Shown: one piece after another, positions 9,603 through 21,616 of the stretch | Position numbering within the stretch: position 1 is the stretch's first letter | How the letters are laid out: every line of letters begins with the position of its first letter | DNA from: Candidatus Anaplasma sp. TIGMIC | GTDB taxonomy: Bacteria; Pseudomonadota; Alphaproteobacteria; Rickettsiales; Anaplasmataceae | DNA: 47,520 bases | Direction: 5' to 3' | NCBI RefSeq assembly: GCF_028204095.1 | Contig: NZ_JAQLOH010000006.1 | Coordinates: 1 to 47,520 of the forward strand | Made by a program: the position numbers and the translations under genes | Notes under the pieces: model-generated | Database searches by the model: none | What the model was told of the DNA's origin: nothing | The model's input: the letters and a program-made list of their open reading frames with translations, nothing else

Positions 9603-12176
9603 CTAAGCGGCTTTCTTGATTACAAGAGCACCGTTCTCTTCATGAACCTCGAGCTTATTTCCTTCTTCTACCTTGTTTCCAAGCAGTAGGTGGGCCAGCT
9701 GGTTTTGTATGTGTTGTTGTATGAGTCTTTTTAAAGGCCTTGCACCATACGCTGGGTCATAGCCATTTTCAACCAGCCACGCCTTAGCCTCAGGCCGTAG
9801 GGATATGGAAATTCCCTTTTCGGCTATAATTTTTTGCAAATGGTTCATTTGAACATCGACTATGCACTCTATGTGTTTTTTGGAGAGCCTGTTGAAAATC
9901 ATAATTTCATCTAGTCGGTTTAGAAATTCCGGTCTGAAAGACAAACGCAACATCTCCATTACGGTTTTTTGCAGCTCTGGGTTGCGGCTGTCTGCACTAC
10001 TATCGACTAACACTTCCTGGCCTATGTTTGACGTTAGGACCAATATAGTATTTTTAAAATTCACCAAACTGCCTCTGCTGTCAGTCAATCTGCCTTCATC
10101 CAGTAGCTGCAACAACAAGTTAAAAATGTCGGCATGAGCCTTCTCTATTTCATCGAACAGTATAACCTGATAAGGTCTTCTACGGACGGCTTCTGTGAGT
10201 AATCCACCTTGCTCGTACCCAACGTACCCTGGAGGGGCTCCTATAAGCTTTGCTACGGAGTGCTTTTCCATGAATTCTGACATATCAAAACGCAGCAATG
10301 CAGTTCTTGAGTCAAATATAAACTCACTTAAAGCCTTGGTCAGTTCCGTCTTGCCCACTCCTGTCGGGCCTAGAAACAAGAAGGACCCCATAGGCCGTTG
10401 AGAATCCTGTACCCCAGCTCTTGACCTACGTACGGCATTGCTTACGGCAGTGACTGCCTCATCCTGGCCAACCACAACCTTCTTCAGCTCCTCTTCCATG
10501 TGTAGTAGTTTTTCTTTTTCGCTGTTAATTACGCTATCTACAGGGATTCCGGTCCACCTAGATACAATGGCAGCAACGTCATTTGCTTGTATCTCCTTTC
10601 TTAGCAAGGTTCCTGCGACTTCCTCATGTTTTTTAAGCTCAGCTTCTAATGACGGAATAACGCCATACATGAGCTCTCCAGCTCTGGACAGATTTCCTAG
10701 CCGTTGAGATTGATCTAGCTCTATCCGCGCACTATCCAAAGACTCTGTCAGCTCATGCATTTTCGTTATCTTCATTTTTTCTGCCTGCCACTGGCTATTC
10801 AAGTCAGCAGACTCTGAATTTAGATTATTTAACTCCTCGGTTATTTCCTGCAGACGCTGTTTTGAGGCATCGGTTTTCTCATTTTTTAGTGCCTCAGACT
10901 CTATCTTCAGCTGCATTATCTTGCGGTCTATAACATCAATAACTTCTGGCTTGCTGTCTATCTCTATTCTAGCTCGGCTTGCGGCTTCATCTATCAAATC
11001 TATGGCCTTATCGGGCAAAAACCTATCAGGTATGTACCTGCTAGACAGATTTGCAGCAGCTACCAAAGCCCCGTCGGTTATCCTAATACCGTGATGAAGT
11101 TCATACTTTTCCTTAATGCCCCGGAGTATAGACACGGTGTCGCTAATGCTGGGCTCTGCAACGAATACTGGCTGAAACCTTCTTGCGAGAGCCGGGTCTT
11201 TCTCTATATGCTCGCGATATTCATCAAGGGTGGTTGCCCCTATGCATCGCAGCTCACCACGGGCCAACATAGGCTTCAATATATTAGACGTGTCCATAGA
11301 ATCACCGGTAGCGCCTGCGCCAACGATCATGTGTAGCTCATCAATGAAAAGAATAATTTTCCCGCTAGATGCGGTAACTTTGGCAAGGACGGCTTTAAGA
11401 CGTTCTTCAAACTCGCCTCTAAATTTTGTTCCAGCAACAAGAGCTGCCAGATCTAGTGCCAAAACCCTTGCCTCCTTTAGCCATGCAGGGACATTGCCAG
11501 ATACTATTGCCTGCACCAACCCCTCGACTATAGCACTTTTTCCTACGCCTGGCTCTCCTATCAAGGCTGGATTATTTTTTGTGCGACGTGATAGAACCTG
11601 TATTAATCGTCTTGTTTCATCACTTCTTCCTATGACTGGATCCATCTTTCCGGCTGCAGCAAGTTCGGTCAGGTCTTGTGTATACTTTCTAAGTGCATCG
11701 AAGCGCTGCTCAGCAGTTGCACTCTCAGCTTTTGTGCCATCACGCATTTTTTCTATCAAAGAGTTGAGCTTTTGTGCGGTAACGCCGGCATTGATAAGAA
11801 CTCTAGAGACGTTGCTTTCAATGATAACCAAAGCCTGCAGCAGCCTCTCAGTAGTGACGTACATGTCTTGATTTCTTTTGGCAAGACTTACGGCCTCTTC
11901 CAGTATTTGCGCCATCTCTCTCGAAAGATTGAGATGACCACTGCCAGAACCGCTTACCACTGGCAACTTACTCAGAGACTGCGCGATTGTTCCGGAGATC
12001 CTGGATACATCCGCACCACAGGAGGAGATCAGGCTTTCCGTTAGATCACCTTTCTCGTCCAGCATGACCTTCAAGAGGTGATCAGGCAACAAGATCTGAT
12101 GCCCAGACGATATTGCGAACACCTGCGCCTGCATGACGGAGCCCTTCGCCTTTTCAGTAAACATGTTCAAGTCCAC
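9603..12176 (-). CDS. clpB: ATP-dependent disaggregase ClpB
   Basis: Hsp100 chaperone that pulls polypeptides out of aggregates together with DnaK. Starting at the GTG at 12176 gives 857 residues beginning as [12 protein letters not shown], which matches the family N-terminus, and GGGGGT lies 6 nt upstream. Domains in order: N-domain (about 1-150); first AAA+ module with Walker A GEPGVGKS (about residue 207) and Walker [10 protein letters not shown]; long coiled M-domain (about 400-525); second AAA+ module with Walker A GPTGVGKT (about residue 603); C-terminal oligomerisation region. All landmarks are intact. The frame also opens at an ATG at 12206. The gene is convergent with the membrane-protein block and divergent from the SDR gene. 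Confidence 0.96.
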   Translation of the reverse strand: MDLNMFTEKAKGSVMQAQVFAISSGHQILLPDHLLKVMLDEKGDLTESLISSCGADVSRISGTIAQSLSKLPVVSGSGSGHLNLSREMAQILEEAVSLAKRNQDMYVTTERLLQALVIIESNVSRVLINAGVTAQKLNSLIEKMRDGTKAESATAEQRFDALRKYTQDLTELAAAGKMDPVIGRSDETRRLIQVLSRRTKNNPALIGEPGVGKSAIVEGLVQAIVSGNVPAWLKEARVLALDLAALVAGTKFRGEFEERLKAVLAKVTASSGKIILFIDELHMIVGAGATGDSMDTSNILKPMLARGELRCIGATTLDEYREHIEKDPALARRFQPVFVAEPSISDTVSILRGIKEKYELHHGIRITDGALVAAANLSSRYIPDRFLPDKAIDLIDEAASRARIEIDSKPEVIDVIDRKIMQLKIESEALKNEKTDASKQRLQEITEELNNLNSESADLNSQWQAEKMKITKMHELTESLDSARIELDQSQRLGNLSRAGELMYGVIPSLEAELKKHEEVAGTLLRKEIQANDVAAIVSRWTGIPVDSVINSEKEKLLHMEEELKKVVVGQDEAVTAVSNAVRRSRAGVQDSQRPMGSFLFLGPTGVGKTELTKALSEFIFDSRTALLRFDMSEFMEKHSVAKLIGAPPGYVGYEQGGLLTEAVRRRPYQVILFDEIEKAHADIFNLLLQLLDEGRLTDSRGSLVNFKNTILVLTSNIGQEVLVDSSADSRNPELQKTVMEMLRLSFRPEFLNRLDEIMIFNRLSKKHIECIVDVQMNHLQKIIAEKGISISLRPEAKAWLVENGYDPAYGARPLKRLIQQHIQNQLAHLLLGNKVEEGNKLEVHEENGALVIKKAA

Positions 12177-12283
12177 GACTGCACCCCCAAATTCCAGTGA
12201 ATCCATGCATAGTTAGATATGCACTGTTTGGTAGAATTTTAAGTCTGCCTAACTAAAAAACAAAGCTTTGTGGCCGCAAGCGA

Positions 12284-12312
12284 CTAAAACCACACTAAAG
12301 TAAATGTGTCAA
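12284..12312 (-). promoter_or_regulatory. candidate promoter for clpB
   Basis: On the minus strand TTGACA (12312-12307) is followed after 17 nt by TTTTAG (12289-12284), about 110 bp before the clpB start. The -35 is perfect and the -10 is weak. CTTGACA could also serve as part of a heat-shock type -35. Confidence 0.3.
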
Positions 12313-12368
12313 GACAAGATAAGTTGGGAAAACTATTTTTCTTGTCAAGGATTTCAATAGGAAGTACC

Positions 12369-13151
12369 ATGCGACACTGTGTTGATATGACGTCAGACGG
12401 TATAGTGTCAGGTCTCTTACAAGGTAGAATAGCGCTGGTTACTGGAGCCTCCGGCAGTATAGGGTCGGCGGTGGCTAGAAGGTTTGCAGAAGAGGGGGCG
12501 AGCGTTGTGCTTGCGGCTCGCGACGTTGAGCGCATGAAGGCTCTGTGTGAGAGCATCCAGGGTCACGGAGGCGAGATAATGTTGGCTCCTATAGACCTTC
12601 AGGATTATGAAAGCGTGGGTAATCTTGCTCTGTCCCTTGAGAATAAGTTTGGCGTTCTTGATATATTAGTTTCTACGGCAGCAGTTTTGGGGAACCTGTC
12701 TCCGGTTCACGAATGTGATGTTGCGAAGTGGAAAGAGATAATAGGTGTTAATCTACACGCGAATTGGTACCTTATCAGACATTTCGATTCTCTGTTGAAA
12801 CAGTCAAGTGCAGGCAGGGCGATCTTTGTGACCTCTGAGTCTACCAGGGCACTGCTAAACTACTCGTACTTTGCTCCGTACGCCACTAGTAAAGCAGCAT
12901 TAGAAGCGCTAGTACAGGTGTATGCCGCGGAGACTAAACACAGCAAGCTGTGTATAAACATCGTGTACCCAGGTCAGGTAGATAGCAATATCTATACTTC
13001 TATATTCTCTGCACAAGATCAGGCCAAGCTTGTGCCTCCATACGATTTAACAGATAAGTTTGTTGAGCTTGCCGTACCAGAATGCAATGTCACCGGTCAA
13101 ATGTATGACCTCTCGGAATGTTCCTCATCACCCGGTTCACGGAGCTTATAG
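12369..13151 (+). CDS. short-chain dehydrogenase/reductase (YciK-like)
   Basis: Classical SDR oxidoreductase of 260 residues. The NAD(P)-binding motif is TGASGSIG near the N-terminus, STAAVLG replaces the usual NAG motif, Ser lies in VTSEST, and the catalytic Tyr and Lys lie in YATSK. The segment after the second motif resembles the E. coli YciK subgroup. Substrate unknown; a FabG-like role in fatty-acid metabolism is possible but not shown. I chose the ATG at 12369 because AGGA lies 8 nt upstream. The frame extends to a GTG at 12306, which would overlap the clpB promoter region. The gene is divergent from clpB. Confidence 0.85.
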   Translation: MRHCVDMTSDGIVSGLLQGRIALVTGASGSIGSAVARRFAEEGASVVLAARDVERMKALCESIQGHGGEIMLAPIDLQDYESVGNLALSLENKFGVLDILVSTAAVLGNLSPVHECDVAKWKEIIGVNLHANWYLIRHFDSLLKQSSAGRAIFVTSESTRALLNYSYFAPYATSKAALEALVQVYAAETKHSKLCINIVYPGQVDSNIYTSIFSAQDQAKLVPPYDLTDKFVELAVPECNVTGQMYDLSECSSSPGSRSL

Positions 13152-13970
13152 CGTGTGTTTTCACTTGCCAGGGTGCATAGCGTTGGCTGTTACGCGTTGT
13201 TGAATCGGGATGTAGCTCTTCATGTTGGTTTGTTGTCATTTGTGATCGTAAAGAATCTACTGTGTGCGGTTTTGAGACTTACGGATAAGAATTTTGACAA
13301 CGTTTTGTAGTCGACCAAACGAAATGCGTGACTATGCGTTAAAAAGATTCCCCACGAGCCATAAGCTTTACAGAAGAGCCAAAATGTGTGTCTTTTTTCT
13401 CCAGACGTGCTGCAGCATGTACTACTTCTGAGTTTTATGTGGAGCAACGCAGGTATGAGCGTAGAGGGTCAACGCCTATAAGAAGCACGCCTTATCCCGC
13501 TCTTTTTATATCGTTTAGCCGATTATTGAAGGCGTTCTTAGGGAACAATGTGCGGACATGTTTAGTGGATGCCTAATGTTACAGAAAGGCGCGTAAGCAG
13601 ATGCAGCGAAGGAGCACACCTTTGGTTGTGACCCTGCAAGTTTTAACAGCAAAATGTGGAAGATGCTACATAGGCGTTATAGTACCGGGCAGTAAAGTAC
13701 AGGCAGGCTAGATCGAAAAGAACGCGGTTCTATCTTAGAGTCTTCAAAAAGGGAAGCGGTGGCGATGGTATGAAAGCTATGCGTGCCACAACAAGGAGGG
13801 GACGATAGGTCTTTGAAAAGTGTGGGAGTGCAGGTCTTGTTTAATTAATACGAGGTATCACACAAAAGCGCCATGCGTGCGATGCGCCGTGCACCACAGG
13901 AAAAGCTCCATGGTACACAGCACAGACACGCTCTATAAAAATACAAAGGCAGTAAAACTGAGTGACTATA
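13152..13970. other. long intergenic region downstream of groEL
   Basis: About 820 bp between the 3' ends of the SDR gene and groEL. Short frames at 13220-13447 (-), 13388-13576 (+) and 13820-14020 (+) have no ribosome site, no family resemblance and atypical composition. I see no tRNA, clear terminator or repeat. It may be decayed coding sequence. Confidence 0.5.
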
Positions 13971-15623
<1,653 letters not shown>

Positions 15624-15676
15624 CTCCAAACCTCCTAAACTTAAACAAATAGTACAAAAAACCGGAAAGTCTTAAT

Positions 15677-15961
15677 CTATGCTTCCTTAGCTATTATGTC
15701 GCTTTCCTTCATCACCATAAACTTCTTGCCATTGAACTCTACTTCGTTGCCAGCCCACTGACGGTAGTAAACGCAGTCACCCTGTTTTACGGACATAGGC
15801 ATAGTCTTACCATCGCTATTCAACGCGCCAGGTCCAACACACACGACTTTCCCCTTTGTTGGCTTTTTCTTCGCGGAGTCTGGAAGCTGTATCGGAGAAC
15901 TGGAATTGCTATCCTCCAAGGCTTCTACTAAAACATTATCATGCAACATAGCTAGATTCAT
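15677..15961 (-). CDS. groES: 10-kDa co-chaperonin GroES
   Basis: Lid of the GroEL chamber. The 94-residue protein contains the mobile-loop region followed by GKVVCVGPGALNSDG, and ends with a region typical of GroES (KKFMVMKESDII). GGAGGG lies just upstream of the ATG. It is the first gene of groES-groEL and is driven by the heat-shock promoter at 16018-16046. The mobile-loop segment (about residues 16-32) is Ser/Pro/Lys-rich and more hydrophilic than in E. coli. Confidence 0.96.
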   Translation of the reverse strand: MNLAMLHDNVLVEALEDSNSSSPIQLPDSAKKKPTKGKVVCVGPGALNSDGKTMPMSVKQGDCVYYRQWAGNEVEFNGKKFMVMKESDIIAKEA

Positions 15962-16017
15962 AAACTACCCTCCAAAACACCAGTGACTTACCACGACGTC
16001 ACAATAACTCTAGTGGT

Positions 16018-16046
16018 ATATAAGCGTCGCAAAATCGAATTTCAAG
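16018..16046 (-). promoter_or_regulatory. RpoH (sigma-32) heat-shock promoter of groESL
   Basis: On the minus strand CTTG (16046-16043) and CTTATAT (16024-16018) are separated by exactly 18 nt. This fits the alphaproteobacterial RpoH consensus CTTG-N17/18-CYTATNT. The -10 lies 57 bp from the groES start. I see no CIRCE inverted repeat, so control is probably positive by RpoH rather than HrcA repression. Confidence 0.72.
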
Positions 16047-16210
16047 TGCTACTTGGTCATTTTTTTAGTTTCAGATTTAATTTAAGATGAAATAATTTCC
16101 GGTGCTAAATAACGATTTACCTGATAATTTTAGTCTATATCCTAAAAAAGAGCGGAGACGCTTTTCTTCTTTCCGAACTTAAACTTGTTGCAAAAGTAGG
16201 ATTTAGAGAG

Positions 16211-16906
16211 ATGAACGATCTGGCCGGAGAACGAAGAAAACAACAGCTGGGACATAGGGAAAGACTGCGTCAGAAACTTCTAGATGGTGACGGCGAGGGT
16301 ATGCTTGACTATGAAATATTGGAATTGATTCTGTTCTCAGCTCGCAACCGAGTGGACCTTAAACCTGTAGCTAAACGTCTGCTGGAAAGATTTGGGGACC
16401 TTACTAAAGTCCTATATGCAGACATTGCAGAGCTGAGGCAGGTAAAGGACATGGGAGAATCCTCAATAGCTGCGATAGTTGGCGTAAGGGAGGCTATAAT
16501 ACGTGTGGCGAAAGGGGCAGTAAAAGGTAGAACCATACTTGGTAAGTGGAGTGATCTGCTAAACTATTTGAAGGTAAGAATAGGGCACTCAAGTATAGAA
16601 AATTTTCTAGTACTATATCTCGACAAACGCCATGGTATAATTGCTGACGAAATTCATAGCACTGGGACCGTAGATGAGACTCCGTTTTATGTCAGAGAAG
16701 TTATTAGAAAATCTCTGATGTACGGTGCGGTATATATTGTGGTATCGCATAACCATCCCAGTGGCGATCCTAAGCCTTCAAAAGCTGACATTCAGATAAC
16801 AAGCTGTCTGCAGGAATCTTGCAGAGGAATGAACATTGTGTTAGAAGATCACGTTATCGTCACACCTAATAAGCATTACAGTTTTAAAACGAACGGGTTA
16901 TTGTAA
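16211..16906 (+). CDS. radC: RadC family JAMM-domain protein
   Basis: The 231-residue protein has an N-terminal helix-hairpin-helix-like region (about 1-100) and a C-terminal MPN/JAMM domain. The metal motif is complete: His180 and His182 in SHNHPSGD and Asp193 in the downstream KAD, with the upstream Glu in the EIHSTG region. RadC proteins are called DNA repair proteins for historical reasons; their activity is uncertain. An AGAGAG ribosome site precedes the ATG. It is divergent from groESL and followed at 150 bp by lipB. Confidence 0.92.
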   Translation: MNDLAGERRKQQLGHRERLRQKLLDGDGEGMLDYEILELILFSARNRVDLKPVAKRLLERFGDLTKVLYADIAELRQVKDMGESSIAAIVGVREAIIRVAKGAVKGRTILGKWSDLLNYLKVRIGHSSIENFLVLYLDKRHGIIADEIHSTGTVDETPFYVREVIRKSLMYGAVYIVVSHNHPSGDPKPSKADIQITSCLQESCRGMNIVLEDHVIVTPNKHYSFKTNGLL

Positions 16907-17053
16907 AGCGCGGAACACAGTTCTTGCTTTAACCCGTGTTTTGCGCAGCGGTGTAACGTGGCTAATGTGGTCTGCGAACCACGCATACTGATTGTGCAGT
17001 TGTAGTTTTGGGTACACGGCGCAGTCCTTGTTTTTCAGCGCATGGTATGAATT

Positions 17054-17683
17054 ATGGATGTTGAGTGGCTTACCTCCCGTGATTTGGTCGACTACAAAGA
17101 AGCCGTGGAATTTATGGCCTCTAGAGTGGAAAGTATAATACAAGGTAATGCGCCAGAACTTGTGTGGCTTTTGGAACATGCTTCGGTGTACACTGCCGGA
17201 ACTAGCGCTAGTCCTGGGGATTTGCTATTAGACAACAAGTTTCCCGTAGTGCAAACAACGCGCGGAGGGAAGTACTACTACCATGGTGAGGGTCAGAGGG
17301 TAATCTACGTCATGCTCAATCTCAAGCAACGTAACCAATGTGACGTAAGAGCATATGTGCGAAACCTGGGGACGTGGGTAGTCAATACCCTTGCCGAATT
17401 TTCTGTAGATAGTTTCTTCAGCGACGAGAACATAGGTATTTGGGTCAAGGATAAGTGGCAAGATAAAAAAATAGCGGCTTTTGGTATACGTCTTCGTCAA
17501 TGGGTTACTTCGCACGGCATTGCTGTGAATATAAGACCCAATCTTCAGCACTATGAAGGCATCGTACCTTGTGGCATAAGAGGAGCAGGCGTTACATCTA
17601 TGAGAGAGTTGGGGATAGAAGCTACGTTTGATCAATTTGATGAAGTACTACGGAGAGAATTTTACAAGGTTTTCCACTGCTAG
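17054..17683 (+). CDS. lipB: octanoyl-[acyl-carrier-protein]-protein N-octanoyltransferase LipB
   Basis: Moves octanoate from ACP to lipoyl domains, the first step in lipoate attachment to the 2-oxoacid dehydrogenases. Visible motifs: the LLEHASVYTAGT segment, RGGKYYYHGEGQ for substrate binding, catalytic Lys139 in KKIAAFGIR, and the nucleophile Cys173 in VPCGI. The 209-residue length is normal. Read with fumC in this window, it fits an organism that relies on the TCA cycle. Confidence 0.94.
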   Translation: MDVEWLTSRDLVDYKEAVEFMASRVESIIQGNAPELVWLLEHASVYTAGTSASPGDLLLDNKFPVVQTTRGGKYYYHGEGQRVIYVMLNLKQRNQCDVRAYVRNLGTWVVNTLAEFSVDSFFSDENIGIWVKDKWQDKKIAAFGIRLRQWVTSHGIAVNIRPNLQHYEGIVPCGIRGAGVTSMRELGIEATFDQFDEVLRREFYKVFHC

Positions 17684-18049
17684 AAACGCTGAAAAAATCT
17701 GCGAAGGTTTGCTCACCACCGAGAGCTCAGGGAGATTTTACCCCAAGTATATATGCGTAAATCACGTCAGGCCTGTGGCACGACGGATAATCCCCAGTTC
17801 TATGGAGGGGCCGTATCACTTTAGAGTGCGCACATTGCATGTGCTACGTTTCGCTATGTTACAGCGTAACGGCACGCAGGGCATCATCTTTTGTGAGAAT
17901 TCAAAGTGCGTGACCTTGGCTTGCAGTGGTGCACACACAAATAATCTCCCTGTGATAGCCGTCTGCAGGTAGGTTTCTCACCGAAGCCCATATGCTGAAC
18001 GTACTGGATGCACTGCCTCCTCCGAGGAGCTATCTAACCTGCAGTACAC
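17684..18049. other. intergenic region between convergent lipB and pyrC
   Basis: About 370 bp. A plus-strand frame at 17628-17972 starts inside lipB and has no family resemblance. Nothing else stands out. Confidence 0.5.
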
Positions 18050-19402
18050 TTACTCAGCACGGTACACGGTCTTTCCGGACACTATTGTACGTAGTACCTT
18101 ACCCTTTACGGTCCTGCCATGGAATGGCGAGTTCTGCGACTTGCTAGAAAACTTGGTCGCATCTATTGTCCATGTGCCATCGAGATCAAAGATAATCAAA
18201 TCTGCAGCCAATCCCCGTGCTATTCTACCCTTAGGCAGCTTTACAATGTCTGCTGGCTTATACGTGAGCTTTGCCAGAACATCTAGTAGACTCATTTCAG
18301 CATTGTGGTAAAGCTCTAACGACAACGGAAGCAGTGTCTCCAGCCCAACTATCCCAAAGGCGCAACTGTCTAGAGGCCTCACTTTATCCTGATCAGAATG
18401 TGGAGCATGATCTGTGGCTATACAGTCGATAGTGCCGTCTTTCAAGCCGGCGAGCATGCTAATGCGGTCTTCCTCTGTTCTAAGCGGAGGATTCATCTTG
18501 GCCATTGGGCCATGTGTTAAAACGGCGCTCTCATTTAGAGTGAAGTGGTGAGGCGCGACTTCGCATGTGACATTTAAGCCTTCGAGCTTGGCTGCGCGCA
18601 CGGCATCCAGAGCCTTCTTTGTTGATATGTGTAACACATGGTAGTGTGCACCGGGTACCTCACGGAGTAACTGTATGTCCCGACTTACCATAATGCTCTC
18701 AGAAATATCAGGTATGCCACGCAAGCCCAACTCTCTAGAAATCTCCCCCTCATTAATGCAACCCTTATTCGACAGATTGCAATCCTCAGCGTGCTGCGCC
18801 ACGACAACACCAAGGCTCCGTGCATACTCAAAAGCCTTTTTCATCGATAGGGCATTCATTACGGGCATCCCATCATCAGTGAAGCCCAGAGCCCCTACTG
18901 CATGCAAAGAAGCCATATCACTCAGCTCATCGTCAGCTGTTGTTATCGCTCCGTAAAACTCTATATTAACGCATGAGCTCTCCCAAGCCCTCATTTTGAG
19001 ATACTTAGCTACGAGTACACTATCAATGCGCGGAGATGTATTTGGCTGACACACAACAGTGGTAACGCCACCGGCTGCCGCAGAGCGGCTTCCAGTATCG
19101 ATAGTTTCCTTGTATTCCCCACCTGGCTCTCGAAGATGTACGTGCAAATCAACAATACCTGGCATTAGCACGTGTCCGCCACAGTCGACCACTTCGTCAG
19201 CATTAAAACCGGGATGGCTTTGTTGCAGAGTCCCAGGAGCGAAGTCCATTATCTCGCTGCCTTTTGTGATGACATATCCTATGTAATCGTTGCCCGACTC
19301 TGGGTCAATAACCCTCGCATTTACATACGCGACTGTATACCCATCACTCTGCCCACCCTTTAGGAGGGACCAAAACTGCCTGCCATCTACCACAACGACC
19401 AC
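18050..19402 (-). CDS. pyrC: dihydroorotase PyrC (class I type)
   Basis: Cyclises carbamoyl-aspartate to dihydroorotate in pyrimidine synthesis. The metal-binding motif is VDLHVHLREPG, and TDHAPHSDQDK near residue 310 carries the conserved Asp and His. It is an amidohydrolase-fold enzyme of the longer (about 430-450 residue) class also called AllB/PyrC-like. The GTG start at 19402 gives an unusual Val-rich N-terminus; a GTG three codons later is possible. With carB in this window it shows de novo pyrimidine synthesis. It lies 21 bp downstream of coaB on the same strand, so the pair may be cotranscribed. Confidence 0.93.
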   Translation of the reverse strand: MVVVVDGRQFWSLLKGGQSDGYTVAYVNARVIDPESGNDYIGYVITKGSEIMDFAPGTLQQSHPGFNADEVVDCGGHVLMPGIVDLHVHLREPGGEYKETIDTGSRSAAAGGVTTVVCQPNTSPRIDSVLVAKYLKMRAWESSCVNIEFYGAITTADDELSDMASLHAVGALGFTDDGMPVMNALSMKKAFEYARSLGVVVAQHAEDCNLSNKGCINEGEISRELGLRGIPDISESIMVSRDIQLLREVPGAHYHVLHISTKKALDAVRAAKLEGLNVTCEVAPHHFTLNESAVLTHGPMAKMNPPLRTEEDRISMLAGLKDGTIDCIATDHAPHSDQDKVRPLDSCAFGIVGLETLLPLSLELYHNAEMSLLDVLAKLTYKPADIVKLPKGRIARGLAADLIIFDLDGTWTIDATKFSSKSQNSPFHGRTVKGKVLRTIVSGKTVYRAE

Positions 19403-19423
19403 GTGGGGTTATAACTCCGAACG

Positions 19424-20125
19424 TCAGGTTATATCCAACCCATTTAAATAGTCAATTATTTCTTCCGTGATCAACTCAGCTATTTCAACCTTCGTCATGA
19501 TTTCGAAGGGTCTTACTGAGTCCTTTGTAACTATAAAAATTTTATTATAGTCACTACCCATTGCTTGTTCTTTATCTTGCACGTACTGGTAATTAGCGAT
19601 AATCCAGTCGCAGCCCTTGTAAGCCATTTTGCTTTTTGCAGATTCTATCAGGTTTTCAGACTCCAGGCAGAACCCTATCACAAGCTTGGGCCTATTCTTA
19701 TCTATGCTTATACACTTCGCCACATCGGGGCTGTGCATCATCTCTATCCTGTCCACGGAGTTCTTCTTAAGCTTGGTATTATGGTAATGAGGAACCCAGT
19801 CTGTAACCGCGGATGTGAGAATCGCAACGTCCACGGGTAACAGGTCTAAGCATGTTTCCAACATGTCAGAGGACGTGTTCACGTAAAATGTCTGATACAG
19901 GTCGTGCCTTGGTACTATGCTGACAGGGCATGACACTAACTTTACATCCCAGCCTATCTTTCCCATACACTCTGCTAAGGCGTAACCCTGCTTACCGGAT
20001 GAGTTGCTACTGATGTGCCGTATAGGGTCAATCTGCTCTCTGGTAGAACCGGCAGTAATAAGTACGCTAACCACGTGAGGTAAACTCTCCAACAAGCCAC
20101 TGCACAAATGATATCTCTCACGCAT
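19424..20125 (-). CDS. coaB: stand-alone phosphopantothenate-cysteine ligase (CoaB domain)
   Basis: A 233-residue protein matching only the C-terminal CoaB half of the usual bifunctional CoaBC, which couples cysteine to 4'-phosphopantothenate for CoA synthesis. ITAGSTREQIDPIRHISS is the nucleotide-binding start of the domain, TSAVTDW matches the AAVADY-type motif, and KLKKN carries the catalytic lysine (about residue 121). No flavin-binding CoaC half is fused or adjacent. In E. coli the essential Asn210 sits in RYISN. Here the aligned stretch is RHISSN, so Ser40 takes that place and an Asn follows it. It lies upstream of pyrC with a 21-bp gap. Confidence 0.85.
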   Translation of the reverse strand: MRERYHLCSGLLESLPHVVSVLITAGSTREQIDPIRHISSNSSGKQGYALAECMGKIGWDVKLVSCPVSIVPRHDLYQTFYVNTSSDMLETCLDLLPVDVAILTSAVTDWVPHYHNTKLKKNSVDRIEMMHSPDVAKCISIDKNRPKLVIGFCLESENLIESAKSKMAYKGCDWIIANYQYVQDKEQAMGSDYNKIFIVTKDSVRPFEIMTKVEIAELITEEIIDYLNGLDIT

Positions 20126-20226
20126 CAGGATTGCAAAAACTCTCTTCTATTTGTTAATTTTCATACTGTAGACGGAGTATGCCAGCCGCTGTACAATGAA
20201 CCGTATCGGTGTCATGGGGGTAGGGT

Positions 20227-21615
20227 ATGGATGTCAGGGTTGAATCCGACAGTATGGGTAACATAGAAGTTTCTAGCGATCGTTATTGGGGGGCTCAAAC
20301 GCAGCGGTCCCTTCTGAATTTTGAGATTGGTGAGGAAAAAATGCCTCTTCCCCTTGTAAGGGCTCTGGGGGTTGTAAAGCTTGCGGCTGCCCGGGTAAAT
20401 ATGAATAACGGGAGCATAGATAAATCTGTCGGAGAAGCCATTTGTACTGCGGCCAGTGAAGTTGTAGAAGGGAAGCTCGATGGAGAATTTCCACTCGTAG
20501 TTTGGCAAACTGGCTCTGGAACGCAAACCAACATGAACGCTAACGAAGTGATAGCGAACCGAGCGATAGAAATTCTTGGTGGAGAGCGCGGTTCTAAAAC
20601 TCCTGTACATCCAAATGATCATGTAAACTGTTCGCAGTCGTCTAACGACGTGTTTCCCACTGCCATGCACATTGCTGCGGCCGTTGAGGTGGAAAAATGC
20701 TTGCTACCCAATTTGCGTGTCTTACACGGTGCACTACAAGAGAAGGAAAAGGAGTTTTCTGACGTTGTTAAAGTTGGCCGCACTCATTTGCAAGATGCGA
20801 CCCCGCTGTTTTTGGGACAGGAGTTTTCTGGGTATGCATATCAAATTAAGCAGGGGATAGAACGGATTCAGTCCGCCATGAAGTGCGTATATCAACTAGC
20901 TCAGGGCGGCACTGCTGTGGGTACTGGGCTAAACACCAAGAAAGGCTTTGCTGAGAGTTTTGCTGCAGAAGTCGCTAGCATTACAGGATTGAAGTTCATA
21001 ACTGCGGAAAACAAGTTTGAAGCACTTGCGACGCACGATGCACTGGTGGATCTTAGTGGCGCACTCAATACCTTAGCGGTGAGCTGTATGAAGATAGCTA
21101 ACGATATAAGATTGCTTGCATCAGGGCCCAGATGCGGAATAGGAGAGATTATACTGCCCGCAAACGAACCGGGGTCATCAATTATGCCAGGTAAGGTTAA
21201 TCCTACGCAGTGCGAAGCAATCACTATGGTATGTGCGCAAGTTATGGGAAACCACGTGGCAATAACCGTAGGAGGTTCAAATGGACATTTCGAGCTCAAT
21301 GTGTTCAAGCCCGTAATTGCGTACAATGTCTTACAATCTATAAGACTATTAGCAGATGCATCTCTGAGTTTCGCGCGAAAATGTGTTGTTGGCATAAAGC
21401 CTGATTTAGAGCGCATAGACAGCCTATTAAGAGCATCTCTAATGTTGGTTACTGCGCTGAATCGTCACATAGGATACGACAACGCTGCTAAGGTCTCCAA
21501 GTATGCCTTTGACAACCGTGCTACACTCAAAGATGCTGCGGTCACTCTGGGGCTGATAAGTGCAGAGGAGTTTGACAAGATTGTAGATCCAACAAAAATG
21601 GTGTCACCCAGCTAA
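20227..21615 (+). CDS. fumC: class II fumarate hydratase FumC
   Basis: Iron-independent fumarase of the TCA cycle, converting fumarate to malate. The family signature [10 protein letters not shown] (316-325) includes the catalytic Ser318. His187 lies in the THLQDATP motif and the substrate site [13 protein letters not shown] is intact. The 462-residue length is normal. A G-rich ribosome site (GGGGGTAGGG) precedes the ATG. It is divergent from coaB and followed directly by a hairpin. Confidence 0.97.
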   Translation: MDVRVESDSMGNIEVSSDRYWGAQTQRSLLNFEIGEEKMPLPLVRALGVVKLAAARVNMNNGSIDKSVGEAICTAASEVVEGKLDGEFPLVVWQTGSGTQTNMNANEVIANRAIEILGGERGSKTPVHPNDHVNCSQSSNDVFPTAMHIAAAVEVEKCLLPNLRVLHGALQEKEKEFSDVVKVGRTHLQDATPLFLGQEFSGYAYQIKQGIERIQSAMKCVYQLAQGGTAVGTGLNTKKGFAESFAAEVASITGLKFITAENKFEALATHDALVDLSGALNTLAVSCMKIANDIRLLASGPRCGIGEIILPANEPGSSIMPGKVNPTQCEAITMVCAQVMGNHVAITVGGSNGHFELNVFKPVIAYNVLQSIRLLADASLSFARKCVVGIKPDLERIDSLLRASLMLVTALNRHIGYDNAAKVSKYAFDNRATLKDAAVTLGLISAEEFDKIVDPTKMVSPS

Positions 21616-21616
21616 G

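Noticed and set aside
11230-11871. A 213-codon plus-strand frame.
   Set aside because: It lies entirely inside clpB on the opposite strand, and the ClpB reading there includes intact Walker motifs.
15962-16210. A CIRCE (HrcA) operator upstream of groES.
   Set aside because: I looked for the TTAGCACTC-N9-GAGTGCTAA type repeat and did not find it; the RpoH promoter explains the control.
17628-17972. A 114-codon plus-strand frame starting inside lipB.
   Set aside because: It overlaps the end of lipB by 56 bp in another frame, has no ribosome site and no recognisable motif.
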